From Chitinophaga rhizophila (lineage in GTDB: Bacteria; Bacteroidota; Bacteroidia; Chitinophagales; Chitinophagaceae), in the NCBI RefSeq assembly GCF_019492185.1, contig NZ_JAICCF010000007.1, positions 167,800-231,799 on the forward strand: a DNA stretch of 64,000 nt, written 5' to 3'. The notes under the pieces are model-generated. The model saw only the letters and a program-made list of their open reading frames with translations. It was not told the DNA's origin and did no database searches. The number at the start of each line of letters is the position of its first letter. The first letter of the stretch is position 1. The translations under genes and the position numbers were made by a program. Below, one piece after another: positions 48,801-56,712 of the stretch.

Positions 48801-49513
48801 AACTCCTTCTCTACGTAGTAGTCAGGTTTATCAGCTGACTTAGGCGCAAACTGCGTAACCCGCGGCCCTTTAATGAAAGCCACGTTATCTTTGTATGCAG
48901 AGATAATATCATTCGGGTTAGTTTCTGACGTCTTCTTGATCAGCTTGAACAACGAAGTCGGCATAGCTTCACCATCAATAACAAAGGTGCCGTTAAAGAT
49001 TTTATGACGACAGTGTTCTGAATTTGCCTGAGAAAAGGCAAACACCTCAGAATCAGTCAGTTTACGACCAATCTTTACGGAAAGTTTATTCAGATATTCA
49101 ACTTCTTCAGGATTCAGGGATAAACCCTCCTGCTTATTATAAGCATCGATATCATCGATTTCCAGTATCGCTTCCGGCTGGATGTTGACGGTAAAGATAT
49201 CCTGCGTCAGCGCAATGTACTTCTGCGAGATCATTGGATCAAAGTCATTGTAATCTGCCGGTACAGGCTCAAACTCTTCAATACGGATGATCCCACCGAT
49301 ACCCATATTCTGGGTCATCTCAACTGCATTCGTACTCCAGGGGGTTATCATCGCTGCACGCGGGCCCACATAGGAACGGTTCACAGTCTGTTCATCTGAT
49401 TTTCTTGCATTACCGAAGAGCCATTCGAGCTTCTGAATATCTTCCTGAGAAAGGTTGTTTTCTGTTTGAACACAATAGACAAAGTCTGTTTGGTTCACAA
49501 AGAAATGAATCAT
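45842..49513 (-). CDS. purL: Phosphoribosylformylglycinamidine synthase (single-chain PurL)
   Basis: A 1223-residue long-form FGAM synthase, which makes FGAM from FGAR, glutamine and ATP, the fourth step of purine synthesis. Order seen: N-terminal domain, linker and AIRS-like halves (FSQANSEHCRHKIFNG near 160-175, LAETHNFPTTVEPFAGAATGSGG as two blocks), a second catalytic half (GKDSLSMKQ), and a C-terminal glutaminase domain with the nucleophile in GICNGCQL (about Cys1073) and the final H-x-E type residues. This is the gamma-proteobacterial/eukaryotic-type fused enzyme, which Bacteroidota also use. A promoter lies just upstream at 49546-49577 and a terminator follows. Confidence 0.98.
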   Translation of the reverse strand: MIHFFVNQTDFVYCVQTENNLSQEDIQKLEWLFGNARKSDEQTVNRSYVGPRAAMITPWSTNAVEMTQNMGIGGIIRIEEFEPVPADYNDFDPMISQKYIALTQDIFTVNIQPEAILEIDDIDAYNKQEGLSLNPEEVEYLNKLSVKIGRKLTDSEVFAFSQANSEHCRHKIFNGTFVIDGEAMPTSLFKLIKKTSETNPNDIISAYKDNVAFIKGPRVTQFAPKSADKPDYYVEKEFDSVLSLKAETHNFPTTVEPFAGAATGSGGEIRDRLAGGQGALPLAGTAIYMTAYSRLLEDRPWEKGMEERKWLYQTPVDILIKASNGASDFGNKFGQPLITGSVLTFEHEEDGRKLGYDKVIMQAGGVGYGKLDQAKKHTPQEGDKVVILGGENYRIGMGGAAVSSADTGAFGSGIELNAIQRSNPEMQKRVANAIRGFVESDNNSIVSIHDHGAGGHLNCLSELVEDTGGLIDLDKLPVGDPTLSAKEIIGNESQERMGLVMAEKDIETLQKVAERERAPMYVVGAVTGDHRFTFQSSSTGVKPMDFALEDFFGSSPKTFMKDKKVNRSYADLSYDVKDVPAYLNQVLQLEAVASKDWLTNKVDRCVGGRVAKQQCAGPLQLPLNNVGVMALDYKSGEGIATTVGHSPLTALVDPAAGSRNAVAEALSNIVFAPLKNGLKGVSLSANWMWACNNEGEDARLYEAVKACSDFAIALGINIPTGKDSLSMKQKYPNGDVIAPGTVIISAAGNCIDIKKVVEPVLQKQAGSIYYISLSGDAFKLGGSSFAQINNKIGPDVPTVKDAAYFAKAFNAIQDLINNSQIAAGHDIGSGGLVTTLLEMCFADVNLAADYDLSGLNEADTVKALFNENIAVVLQAQDDAAFEKALAGAGVNAVKIGKVKEGSAATFRNHADTFTFDIAETRDTWFKTSFLLDQRQAKNGTAQERFNNYKLQPLTYAFPAQFDGKKPVIDASKPRPKAAIIREKGSNSEREMANAMYLAGFDVKDVHMTDLISGRETLEDIQFIGAVGGFSNSDVLGSAKGWAGAFMYNEKAKKALDNFFARPDTLSVGICNGCQLFMELELINPDHAEHGKMLHNTSGKHESNFVSVKVQENNSIMLKTLTGATLGVWISHGEGKFRLPQTEDQYNIVAKYAYDAYPHNPNGSDFNTAMMCDKSGRHLVTMPHIERSIFQWNWANYPQGRADEVSPWLEAFVNARAWCVEHQR

Positions 49514-49545
49514 TATATTGAGTTGAAGTCTAAAAAACCAAAGCG

Positions 49546-49577
49546 CAAAATTACGGAAATTAATTGCACTTAAGCAA
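49546..49577 (-). promoter_or_regulatory. Promoter of purL (-33/-7)
   Basis: On the minus strand TAATTTTG (49553-49546) matches the -7 consensus TAnnTTTG exactly, and TTGC (49577-49574) lies 20 bp upstream in the place of the -33 TTTG. The start codon is about 33 bp downstream. Confidence 0.65.
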
Positions 49578-49842
49578 CATTAGATGGAGGTGAAACATAT
49601 GCGTATAAACCTGTTGAGCAACAGTTTAATTTGCAGTGAGTAGAAATTTTCTGCGCGCCCCCATTCCTCTCATCTCCCAGATAGCTAAAAGAGGGCATAT
49701 ATTTAAATAAAATAATACCTATGTTATAGCAGTTTTCAGGCGATGATCCGGAAGACCTATCAACTCATCTTAGCACACGTATCGGTGCACACGTTAGATA
49801 TCAACAGCATATTTAAGATGACGAGCCAGTTGCACGATTGTC

Positions 49843-50067
49843 CTACAGGAACTTAAATACCTTCTCGCGGTATTCTTCAAAATCCTGTTCATTAGAGAAA
49901 GTGTCAAACTTTTCCTGCTCGCCCTTGCTGTTCTCCCTGACAAGTATGACGTCCAATCCGCCAATAATCGTTCGTTTTGCCTTTTCAAATATCAGCTCAA
50001 GCGCCTGACGGTCATGCGTTAACTGCAATTCTTCTATCCGGTTCACAACAATTACATAATCTTCCAT
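49843..50067 (-). CDS. Small protein of unknown function
   Basis: A 74-residue protein starting MEDYVIVVNRIEELQLTHDR, acidic and soluble, with sequence such as ALELIFEKAKRTIIGGLDVI and FDTFSNEQDFEEYREKVFKF. I chose ATG 50067 because a TTG start at 50085 lies inside the -7 element. The family was not recognised. Between purL and this gene (49514-49842) nothing else was seen, apart from the purL promoter. Confidence 0.65.
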   Translation of the reverse strand: MEDYVIVVNRIEELQLTHDRQALELIFEKAKRTIIGGLDVILVRENSKGEQEKFDTFSNEQDFEEYREKVFKFL

Positions 50068-50082
50068 TCTGTCTGTTTTGGG

Positions 50083-50090
50083 CAAATGTA
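50083..50090 (-). promoter_or_regulatory. -7 promoter element of the small gene at 49843
   Basis: On the minus strand TACATTTG, matching TAnnTTTG, lies 16 bp before the ATG at 50067. Confidence 0.5.
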
Positions 50091-50421
50091 TAATAAATAC
50101 CTACATCTCTTCCGTCCATCACTCCCTGCTTCACCTGCAAATTATACGCCGGCTGGATTCTTCCTGATCTGACATCAATCGTGCGCCGCCACACTTGCAT
50201 ATCGTACTGATTTACAATTCAATATGCTAATATCTATGAATATAGGCATTCCAGACAGCGAACCCATCTTCCCATTTCCGGGCAATCCCGATCAACCATC
50301 CGGCTACACCTGTCCTGAACAGATAGCCCCGCCGGCCCGTTCGCCGCAATGACAATGATAACACACTAATTGATAATGGCTTATAAAGGCTTTGTGTTTT
50401 AATCCATCCCGGCACTAATTC

Positions 50422-50476
50422 GTCACCAAAAGGGCACTTCAATATCCCGGGGATATTGAAGTGCCCTTTTGGTGAC
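50422..50476. repeat. Perfect 27-bp inverted repeat, long hairpin
   Basis: Two 27-bp arms starting GTCACCAAAAGGGCACTTCA (50422-50448) and its exact complement (50450-50476) are separated by one base. In RNA or single-stranded DNA this gives a stem of about 25 bp. The run of T lies inside the stem, so it is not a normal terminator. It stands in a gene-free 660-bp gap. The rest of the gap (50091-50421 and 50477-50689) has no gene I can support. Confidence 0.88.
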
Positions 50477-50689
50477 CTTATGGTGAACCTATCATGTAAA
50501 ACATAAAGCCTGTTCAAAACGATAAACTGACCCTGTAGATCCAGGAAACCCCGAAGCAGATGTCTCCCTGTCAATGCAATGTGTCACTTGCCAACGAACG
50601 GTCCGGATAAGCAGAGTCATGGATTAATAACCCTGGTAACCCGTCTGGCAGACAGCTAGGTAATCCAATTCTTACTCTCCAGAAATCGC

Positions 50690-50720
50690 AAAGCCGGAGA
50701 TGTATGAGATCTCCGGCTTT
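50690..50720 (-). terminator. Hairpin terminator of the BtuB-like receptor gene
   Basis: AAAGCCGGAGAT pairs perfectly with ATCTCCGGCTTT around a 7-base loop, about 30 bp after the minus-strand receptor stop. The trailing T run is short. Confidence 0.75.
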
Positions 50721-50751
50721 GACACCTACTTGTTTATCTATAGAATACCTG

Positions 50752-52671
50752 TTATAACATCAAACGTACTCCGCCCATCAACCAGCGTCCTGGCATCTGT
50801 GCTCCCGTCAGATCGGCATAAGTCTTATTGAATATATTATCAGCTTCCGCAGATATGCTTAGTACATTCTTGATTACAAACACATCCGCTTTCACATTAG
50901 CAATGAAGTATTCCTTGGTCACTACGCCCTTTATGTTAGCGGCTGACTGTGGATCTCTCACCTTGTACAACCCATTTACGCTGATACCGAACAGTTGATT
51001 GCGGTACTGCAACATACCGTTCAGCAGGAAGCGGGCATGCGAGGAGATGTAAAAGGATGATTGTCCCTCCTGGATGTCAGAGTACAGCCAGATTGCTCCT
51101 GCTGTTGCAGAAAAGACATGCTTCTCATGGTACGTCTTCGTCCACTGTACGTCCGTTTCTACTCCACTGGTCAACATCCTGGAAATATTTGTTGCCAGGG
51201 AATAGGAACCTGTAGGAGACAGATTTCCTTTGTAAGGCATATTTGCGTAAGGCGTAGTGGTCCAGTCTATCAGGTCGCTGTATTTACGCTGAAACACTGT
51301 GGAGGATACCCGGAAGTGTTTACCGAAATAGTCTGCTCCCGCCTCGTAACTGAATGAGCGCTCTGCCTTCAGATCAGGGTTACCGATCTTACCGCCGGTT
51401 ACCAACGCTTTGTTATTGTTATTGTATCGTTCTGTGAAGTCGGCATTACGGATCGTCTTACCTGCACTTCCCCTGATCTGGAACTTACCTGTTCTGTAAC
51501 TTGCATTCAGCTGAGGTACCAGTTCAGCACCACTGCGCTCATCCCAGTCAAGACGTACCGCTGGACTCAGCGTCAGGGCCTCCCATAAGGAAGCGGTCAT
51601 GGAAACGAAGCCTGCTGCCTGATTTACAGTATGATTTCCCCTGTCATTCGATGCGATATTCTTCTGTTGAAACTGTCCGCCGGCAATCAGACTGATACGA
51701 TCACTGAAGGCGTGTTCATACATCGCCAGGGATTGAAATAACTTACTACGATTATCATTGGCAATAGAACGCGGATTAAAGACATAATGGTCGTCCATGC
51801 TTTTATACCCGACGATCAGGTTAAACGCATCTTTGTTCTTACGATATTGCAGATTGGCCTGTTGCCACCAGGTAGACAGCTTCTCGCTTGCGGTATCTGA
51901 TACGAGGGTAGTATAGAAGTTCTGCGCAGCAAACTTTCTGCTATCATAGCTTAAGCGGTATGACAGTTTCCAGTTATCAGACAAACGGTAGCTGGCGGAT
52001 CCGGAAAGGGTATGCAGGTGGAAGTAGCCGTCAATGCCACGTTGTGGCTGACCATCAGCATTGTTTGTTTGTCCGCCGATGTTTACTGCCAGCTTATCAG
52101 TGCTATAATACGCGTTAGCATTGGCGTTAAACAGGCCGTAAGCGCCACCGGTTACACCGGCAGTAATCTTCTTTGACGGCGTGCTGCCGCTGGTACGGGC
52201 AAAGGTTTTTGTGATGATATGAATTACACCACCTACCGCATCAGAGCCATAGATGGCAGATGAAGCGCCTTTTAATACTTCTATGTGGTCAATTTCTGCC
52301 GGATTGACGGGTATATAACTACTGAAGTGGCCTGTATTCGGATCATTTACCCTGGCCCCATCCACAATTACTAATACCTGCTGGAAGGTGGCTCCCCGGA
52401 TAACGATATCACTACCTGCACCCATAGGACCTTTGGATTGTACCTCTATTCCCGGCAGATAACGCAGTACTTCATCCACAGAATGGACTGGTAGTCTGGC
52501 TATTTCTTCTCCTTTAATGACATATAGATTGCGCCCGGTTTTAGAACTTACTACCGGATTGACAGTGGCAGTAACAGTTACTGCATCCAGTTCACTGATT
52601 TTTTCCTGCGCCGCAAGTGTAAGAGAACACAATATGCCGGCAGCCAGGGGCAAGGTTAGTTTTGAAAACAT
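50752..52671 (-). CDS. TonB-dependent receptor, BtuB-like
   Basis: A receptor of about 639 residues from ATG 52671 (MFSKLTLPLAAGILCSL, signal ending LAAQ). The short N-terminus with LDAVTVTATVNP serves as the TonB-box region. The plug contains EVLRYLPGIEVQSKG, IRGATFQQVLVIVDGARVND and EHIEVLKGASSAIYGSDAVGG-type blocks. The barrel ends in GRWLMGGVRLML. The size and plug resemble the BtuB/CirA group of vitamin B12 or iron-complex receptors, and there is no CarboxypepD_reg or STN domain. I saw no cobalamin riboswitch in front. The -7 element at 52694-52701 fixes the start. Confidence 0.9.
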   Translation of the reverse strand: MFSKLTLPLAAGILCSLTLAAQEKISELDAVTVTATVNPVVSSKTGRNLYVIKGEEIARLPVHSVDEVLRYLPGIEVQSKGPMGAGSDIVIRGATFQQVLVIVDGARVNDPNTGHFSSYIPVNPAEIDHIEVLKGASSAIYGSDAVGGVIHIITKTFARTSGSTPSKKITAGVTGGAYGLFNANANAYYSTDKLAVNIGGQTNNADGQPQRGIDGYFHLHTLSGSASYRLSDNWKLSYRLSYDSRKFAAQNFYTTLVSDTASEKLSTWWQQANLQYRKNKDAFNLIVGYKSMDDHYVFNPRSIANDNRSKLFQSLAMYEHAFSDRISLIAGGQFQQKNIASNDRGNHTVNQAAGFVSMTASLWEALTLSPAVRLDWDERSGAELVPQLNASYRTGKFQIRGSAGKTIRNADFTERYNNNNKALVTGGKIGNPDLKAERSFSYEAGADYFGKHFRVSSTVFQRKYSDLIDWTTTPYANMPYKGNLSPTGSYSLATNISRMLTSGVETDVQWTKTYHEKHVFSATAGAIWLYSDIQEGQSSFYISSHARFLLNGMLQYRNQLFGISVNGLYKVRDPQSAANIKGVVTKEYFIANVKADVFVIKNVLSISAEADNIFNKTYADLTGAQMPGRWLMGGVRLML

Positions 52672-52693
52672 GCTTATGTTTGCTAATGGGCGG

Positions 52694-52701
52694 CAAATGT
52701 A
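52694..52701 (-). promoter_or_regulatory. -7 promoter element of the BtuB-like receptor
   Basis: On the minus strand TACATTTG, matching TAnnTTTG, lies 23 bp before the ATG at 52671. This favours 52671 over the upstream ATG at 52704. Confidence 0.5.
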
Positions 52702-52742
52702 CAAGAAATATCAAACTTGTGCTAATGTTGTAAATCTGCCTG

Positions 52743-54032
52743 TTACTGAAGGCGTTCCAGCTTCTTTTTATACTTCTCCATCAGTCCGGCCCACTCGCTG
52801 GCATAGGTGTCATTATCATAGATCGACCTGGCATAACTGTAGGTTTCGGCCGAAAAGTGCCAGCCGAAGATGTTTTCCAGGTAACGGATGCCGTCGGCTA
52901 TAGTCCGTTGTAACACGCGCTGTTTGGACACACCTGCGGCAGTACAATACTTGTCCAGCCATGCCCCGCGGCCTGCCTTTACATAGGTTACCAGCAGGTC
53001 TTCTGTTACATACTTTACAGGGATGCGCTCCATCTGGAAATCGCTGTGCCTGATCAGCAGGTGTAATAACCGGTCTTCAAAGAAACGTTCAGGGATATCG
53101 ATATCAAGAATAGCACCTTTGGTCACAGCTTCGTAGCACAGTTCTTTTGTAATATATGATTCCGGAAGATAACGCAGGGCCATACCACTCATATTTACAG
53201 CCTGGCGGATAAGGTCGGGAGTGAGCAGCTTTTCGGGGAAATACGCCAGCGATGATACGGATCTGGCAAGTGCATTTATACACATGCTCAGCGACCGGAA
53301 ACCGGCAGGTACCCTTTTCAGATCACGGTAATTAATGGCGACCTTGTAATGCCAGTACTGACTGTTACGCTGAGTGGGGCGTAACACGTATTCGTTGGCA
53401 GTAAGGTCGTACCGTAACTCCTCAAATGTGGTTGTCTGTTTATTATCCAATAACGCCTGCAGGCCGGCAGCTATATGGAAGTCTTCCGTATCTGTTTCAA
53501 AGCAATCATTGGCTTCCGGACTATCCGGATCGTTATCATTATAGTAGAACTGTGTAATGTTTTTCTTTTCAGGGATGAAGTGATAGTCATCTACGATCAT
53601 TACAGGAGCGGTAAACGTTCCGGGGCATTTCATCCAACCATGATTGTAGTGCAGCATGATCACTTCTTCAGCGGTTACATCGCCTTTAATATGCACGGGC
53701 GATCCGCCTATAAGCAGGCTGCGGCAGGTAACGTTGCCGGTTACGTATAAAGTAGGTCCGTAGTCACCCTCTTCATTGATGATATTGCCATTCACGTGTA
53801 AGTTACCGTCAATAACATATCCGGCTACGCCTTCGGGTAGGGTTTCCGTATGTAACAGAAAAACGGTGTCTATAACCAGGTCGCCGCTGTATAGCAGGAA
53901 ACTTTGGTCGGCAGCTACCATATCTGCAAACATCTCCGGACTTTCACCCATATTATTATCAATGCCATACCTCTTGATTGCGTCTGTCACAGAGATAATA
54001 TCAAAAGCTGTTTCCATATATGCAAGTTGCAA
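52743..54032 (-). CDS. Bactofilin-like beta-solenoid plus DUF4116-like helical repeat protein
   Basis: A 429-residue cytoplasmic protein. Residues about 50-150 have the short repeating strands of a polymer-forming/bactofilin-like beta helix (VIDGNLHVNGNIINEEGDYG, LYVTGNVTCRSLLIGG, HIKGDVTAEEVIML). From about 270 there are helical repeats of the DUF4116 kind: LTPDLIRQAV, ALRYLPESYITKELCYEAVT, ERIPVKYVTEDLLVTYVK. There is no catalytic motif. It follows the SF2 helicase gene by 33 bp on the same strand, so the two are probably co-transcribed. I know no function for this combination. Confidence 0.65.
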   Translation of the reverse strand: MQLAYMETAFDIISVTDAIKRYGIDNNMGESPEMFADMVAADQSFLLYSGDLVIDTVFLLHTETLPEGVAGYVIDGNLHVNGNIINEEGDYGPTLYVTGNVTCRSLLIGGSPVHIKGDVTAEEVIMLHYNHGWMKCPGTFTAPVMIVDDYHFIPEKKNITQFYYNDNDPDSPEANDCFETDTEDFHIAAGLQALLDNKQTTTFEELRYDLTANEYVLRPTQRNSQYWHYKVAINYRDLKRVPAGFRSLSMCINALARSVSSLAYFPEKLLTPDLIRQAVNMSGMALRYLPESYITKELCYEAVTKGAILDIDIPERFFEDRLLHLLIRHSDFQMERIPVKYVTEDLLVTYVKAGRGAWLDKYCTAAGVSKQRVLQRTIADGIRYLENIFGWHFSAETYSYARSIYDNDTYASEWAGLMEKYKKKLERLQ

Positions 54033-54064
54033 TATTTGGATGGCTTCTGCAAGGCTATACGTGA

Positions 54065-55585
54065 TTAAGCTGCTTTTTTGGTTTTTGTTGAGAGGTTTCG
54101 CTGCATTATTTTCTGGATAAGCGTTTTCAGCCTGGATTTATAGTCAGATACCAGCCAGTCGGTATAGTTCCGCGTAACCTTACCAAGACATTTACCATAT
54201 TGCTTAACACGCCATTGTATTTCCTGATCCAGCAGTTCGGTTAATTCCAGTGCCTGGGCAATAGACTCGCTGTTTTCGATACACATAATGGCATGTTGCC
54301 GGATGGCGTCGTTGATAACATTGGCAGGTTTCTTACCCGCGTCCACCGCTTGCTGGTGAGCACCCTGGATATCGAATGAGAGCTGTAAAGTGTTGGGGAA
54401 GTTAGACCGGATATCTGCCGGTATTGTATGCGCTTCAGTTGCCGACTGACTATGCAGGTGTTCGATGAATGCGTCAGGTCTGTCAAAGATCAGTTGCCAG
54501 TCAACAGGCGCTTTCCATTCACCAAAGCGTTCGATATTATTACCCAGGTCAATGATGGTGAAGGTTTTCTTTTTCGGTAAACTTCTGGCTCCACGGCCTA
54601 TCATCTGATGGTAGAGCGTAAGAGAGGTAGTAGCACGATTGAGGATCACCGCCTGGATAGAAGGTTCGTCGAAGCCGGTAGTAAGAATAGAGACAGATGT
54701 CAGTATGGCACCTCTGGTCTTTCTGAACCATTTAAGGATGTCTTCACGTTCAGCGGCGGACTGGCGGTTATCGAGATGTTTTACAGGATAGCCAGCGTCT
54801 TCAAACAGTTTGCAGACGTTCCTGGAAGTGAAGATACCGTTATTAAAGATGAGTGTTTTTTTATTTTCAGCGTGTGCTTTGTAGGCATGCATCAGCAGGT
54901 CAAGCATGGCTTTGGATGAGTATAACTCATCGGATGTGCTAATGGTAAAGTCGCCGTAGATACCTGTTTTCAGTGAGTTCAGTTCCACGTCGTATCTCCA
55001 GCTGACAGGTTTTGCCAGATATCCCTGGGAGATCAGGTTCGGGATACTTTCACCGATGATCAGTTCACGATAGCTTTTATTCATGGGCAGATCAGCATTG
55101 GAACTGAGCGGAGTAGCAGTTACACCTACAACGATAGCGTCAGGAAATTTGCCGAGCAGCTTCTGAAAGGCATTGTGATGAGCTTCATCGATAATTACCA
55201 GCCCTATTTTAGAAGGATCCAGCATCCGCTGTTTCAGGCGGTTACGCAGTGTTTCCACCATGGCCACATAGCAGTCAGTCGCTTCCTGGCTGCGTATTTT
55301 CTTCACGGCACTATTGATCATCTTTGTTTTCACACCCGCTTTCTTGAGCGTTGCACCCGTTTGGCTGCATAGCTCCGTACGATGCGTGAGCACGATGACC
55401 TTTTGATGGTAAGTATTAATAAATCGTTTTGCAATTTCTGTGAAGATCCTTGTCTTCCCCCCTCCTGTTGGCAGTTGATAGAGTATCCTGTCTCCTTTGG
55501 GCGATTGCGTCAGTTTCTCAAACAATATATCCAGATCACGTTGCTGATAAGGGTACAGACTAGTTGCCATATTCACTTCAATCAT
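54065..55585 (-). CDS. DEAD/DEAH-box SF2 helicase (RecG/SSL2-like ResIII type)
   Basis: A helicase of about 506 residues; I start at ATG 55585 (MIEVNMATSLYPYQQRDLD), another ATG being at 55570. Motifs: the Q-region LYPYQQRDLD, motif I LPTGGGKT, motif II IIDEAHH (DEAH), motif III TATP, motif IV-V ILTTGFDEPSIQAVI and motif VI YHQMIGRGARS. The second RecA-like domain is followed by a helical C-terminal tail of about 130 residues (IRQHAIMCIENSESIAQALE). This is the ResIII/UvsW-like group of DNA or RNA translocases. It is followed by the DUF4116-like gene. The role (repair, phage defence or RNA handling) is open. Confidence 0.9.
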   Translation of the reverse strand: MIEVNMATSLYPYQQRDLDILFEKLTQSPKGDRILYQLPTGGGKTRIFTEIAKRFINTYHQKVIVLTHRTELCSQTGATLKKAGVKTKMINSAVKKIRSQEATDCYVAMVETLRNRLKQRMLDPSKIGLVIIDEAHHNAFQKLLGKFPDAIVVGVTATPLSSNADLPMNKSYRELIIGESIPNLISQGYLAKPVSWRYDVELNSLKTGIYGDFTISTSDELYSSKAMLDLLMHAYKAHAENKKTLIFNNGIFTSRNVCKLFEDAGYPVKHLDNRQSAAEREDILKWFRKTRGAILTSVSILTTGFDEPSIQAVILNRATTSLTLYHQMIGRGARSLPKKKTFTIIDLGNNIERFGEWKAPVDWQLIFDRPDAFIEHLHSQSATEAHTIPADIRSNFPNTLQLSFDIQGAHQQAVDAGKKPANVINDAIRQHAIMCIENSESIAQALELTELLDQEIQWRVKQYGKCLGKVTRNYTDWLVSDYKSRLKTLIQKIMQRNLSTKTKKAA

Positions 55586-55734
55586 GTACTTCCATTTTAT
55601 GATGTATGTAGTACAGATATCAAATCTGAGGCCAAGGCAAAGCAGGCAATAACCCGGGCGATGTGAAGGGAGTATATCACATACCGGTAGCAACAAGGGA
55701 ACCCGGGATAGCAGTCCCGGCATTGCCGAGGAGC

Positions 55735-56568
55735 TTACAATTGAGCGCCACAGTACTTGCAGAACCTGGCATCATGGTCATGGCCTTCTCTTCCGCAGGA
55801 GGGGCAGGCGTCAGTATGGGGTTTATGACTCTTTGCAGCGAGCGCCATTTCGGTGGTAACAATGCCCGTAGGTACCGCAATGATCCCATACCCCAGCAGC
55901 ATGATGAAGCTGGCAATGAACTTCCCCAGGGGGGTGGCAGGCGCAATATCACCGTACCCGACAGTAGTAATGGTGACAATGGCCCAGTATACAGATTGCG
56001 GAATGCTGGTGAATCCATTCGATGGCCCCTCAACCAGGTAGATAATTGAACCCAGGATGACCACAGCGCTGAGTACAAACAGTATGAAGATGCTGATTTT
56101 ACGGATGCTATTGAGGATAGCGACAGAGAGAAAGCGCATCTCGGAGAGAAAGTGTACCAGTCTGAAGATACGGAATACACGGAGTAGACGCAAGGCCCTG
56201 AAAACCAATAGCGATTGAGAGCCTATATAGACGAAGCTGAGGTAACTGGGCACAATAGCCAACAGATCGATGATACCCAGGACGCTGAACATGTATTTCC
56301 AGGGCTTTCTGATGCATATCAGCCGTAGCAGGTATTCGATAGTAAAAACACCGGTGAAGAACCACTCTAGTATAAGGAAGATCCTGCCATAGCGCGCGTG
56401 TAGCTCTGCCACGCTATCCAGCATAACAACAACGATGCTGATAATGATAAAAGCCAGCAATGTGACATCGAAAGCCTTCCCGGCATCAGAGTTTGATTCA
56501 AAGATGATCTCGTGCAGTCTTGAGCGCCAGGATGAAGCCGTAGGTTCCGTAGATGGTTGCTGTTTCAT
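55735..56568 (-). CDS. Voltage-gated-type potassium channel with C-terminal zinc ribbon
   Basis: A 277-residue ion transporter (from ATG 56568, MKQQPSTEPTASSWRS). There are six membrane helices, the charged S4 VFRALRLLRVFRIFRLV, and the selectivity filter TTVGYGD in the pore loop after YWAIVTI. The C-terminus carries two CxxC pairs, CPSCGREGHDHDARFCKYC, a zinc-ribbon-like tail. It conducts K+ across the inner membrane. An upstream start at 56607 adds 13 residues. Confidence 0.92.
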   Translation of the reverse strand: MKQQPSTEPTASSWRSRLHEIIFESNSDAGKAFDVTLLAFIIISIVVVMLDSVAELHARYGRIFLILEWFFTGVFTIEYLLRLICIRKPWKYMFSVLGIIDLLAIVPSYLSFVYIGSQSLLVFRALRLLRVFRIFRLVHFLSEMRFLSVAILNSIRKISIFILFVLSAVVILGSIIYLVEGPSNGFTSIPQSVYWAIVTITTVGYGDIAPATPLGKFIASFIMLLGYGIIAVPTGIVTTEMALAAKSHKPHTDACPSCGREGHDHDARFCKYCGAQL

Positions 56569-56712
56569 ACCTGAAATGTACAGTAAAAAACAAGAATGAC
56601 GAAGCACGTGTTTCGTTGAAGGCAGGTCGTAGCCGGGTTATCCGGGTTAAAAGATTTTAGTATCTAATTAGCGGGAAGTGGTAATTTTGCCGGCTAAATA
56701 AATCAGCAGCAG

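Noticed and set aside
50477..50690. Cobalamin riboswitch near the BtuB-like receptor
   Set aside because: The stretch is downstream of the receptor gene, and I found no B12-box; upstream of the receptor there is only a 30-bp leader.
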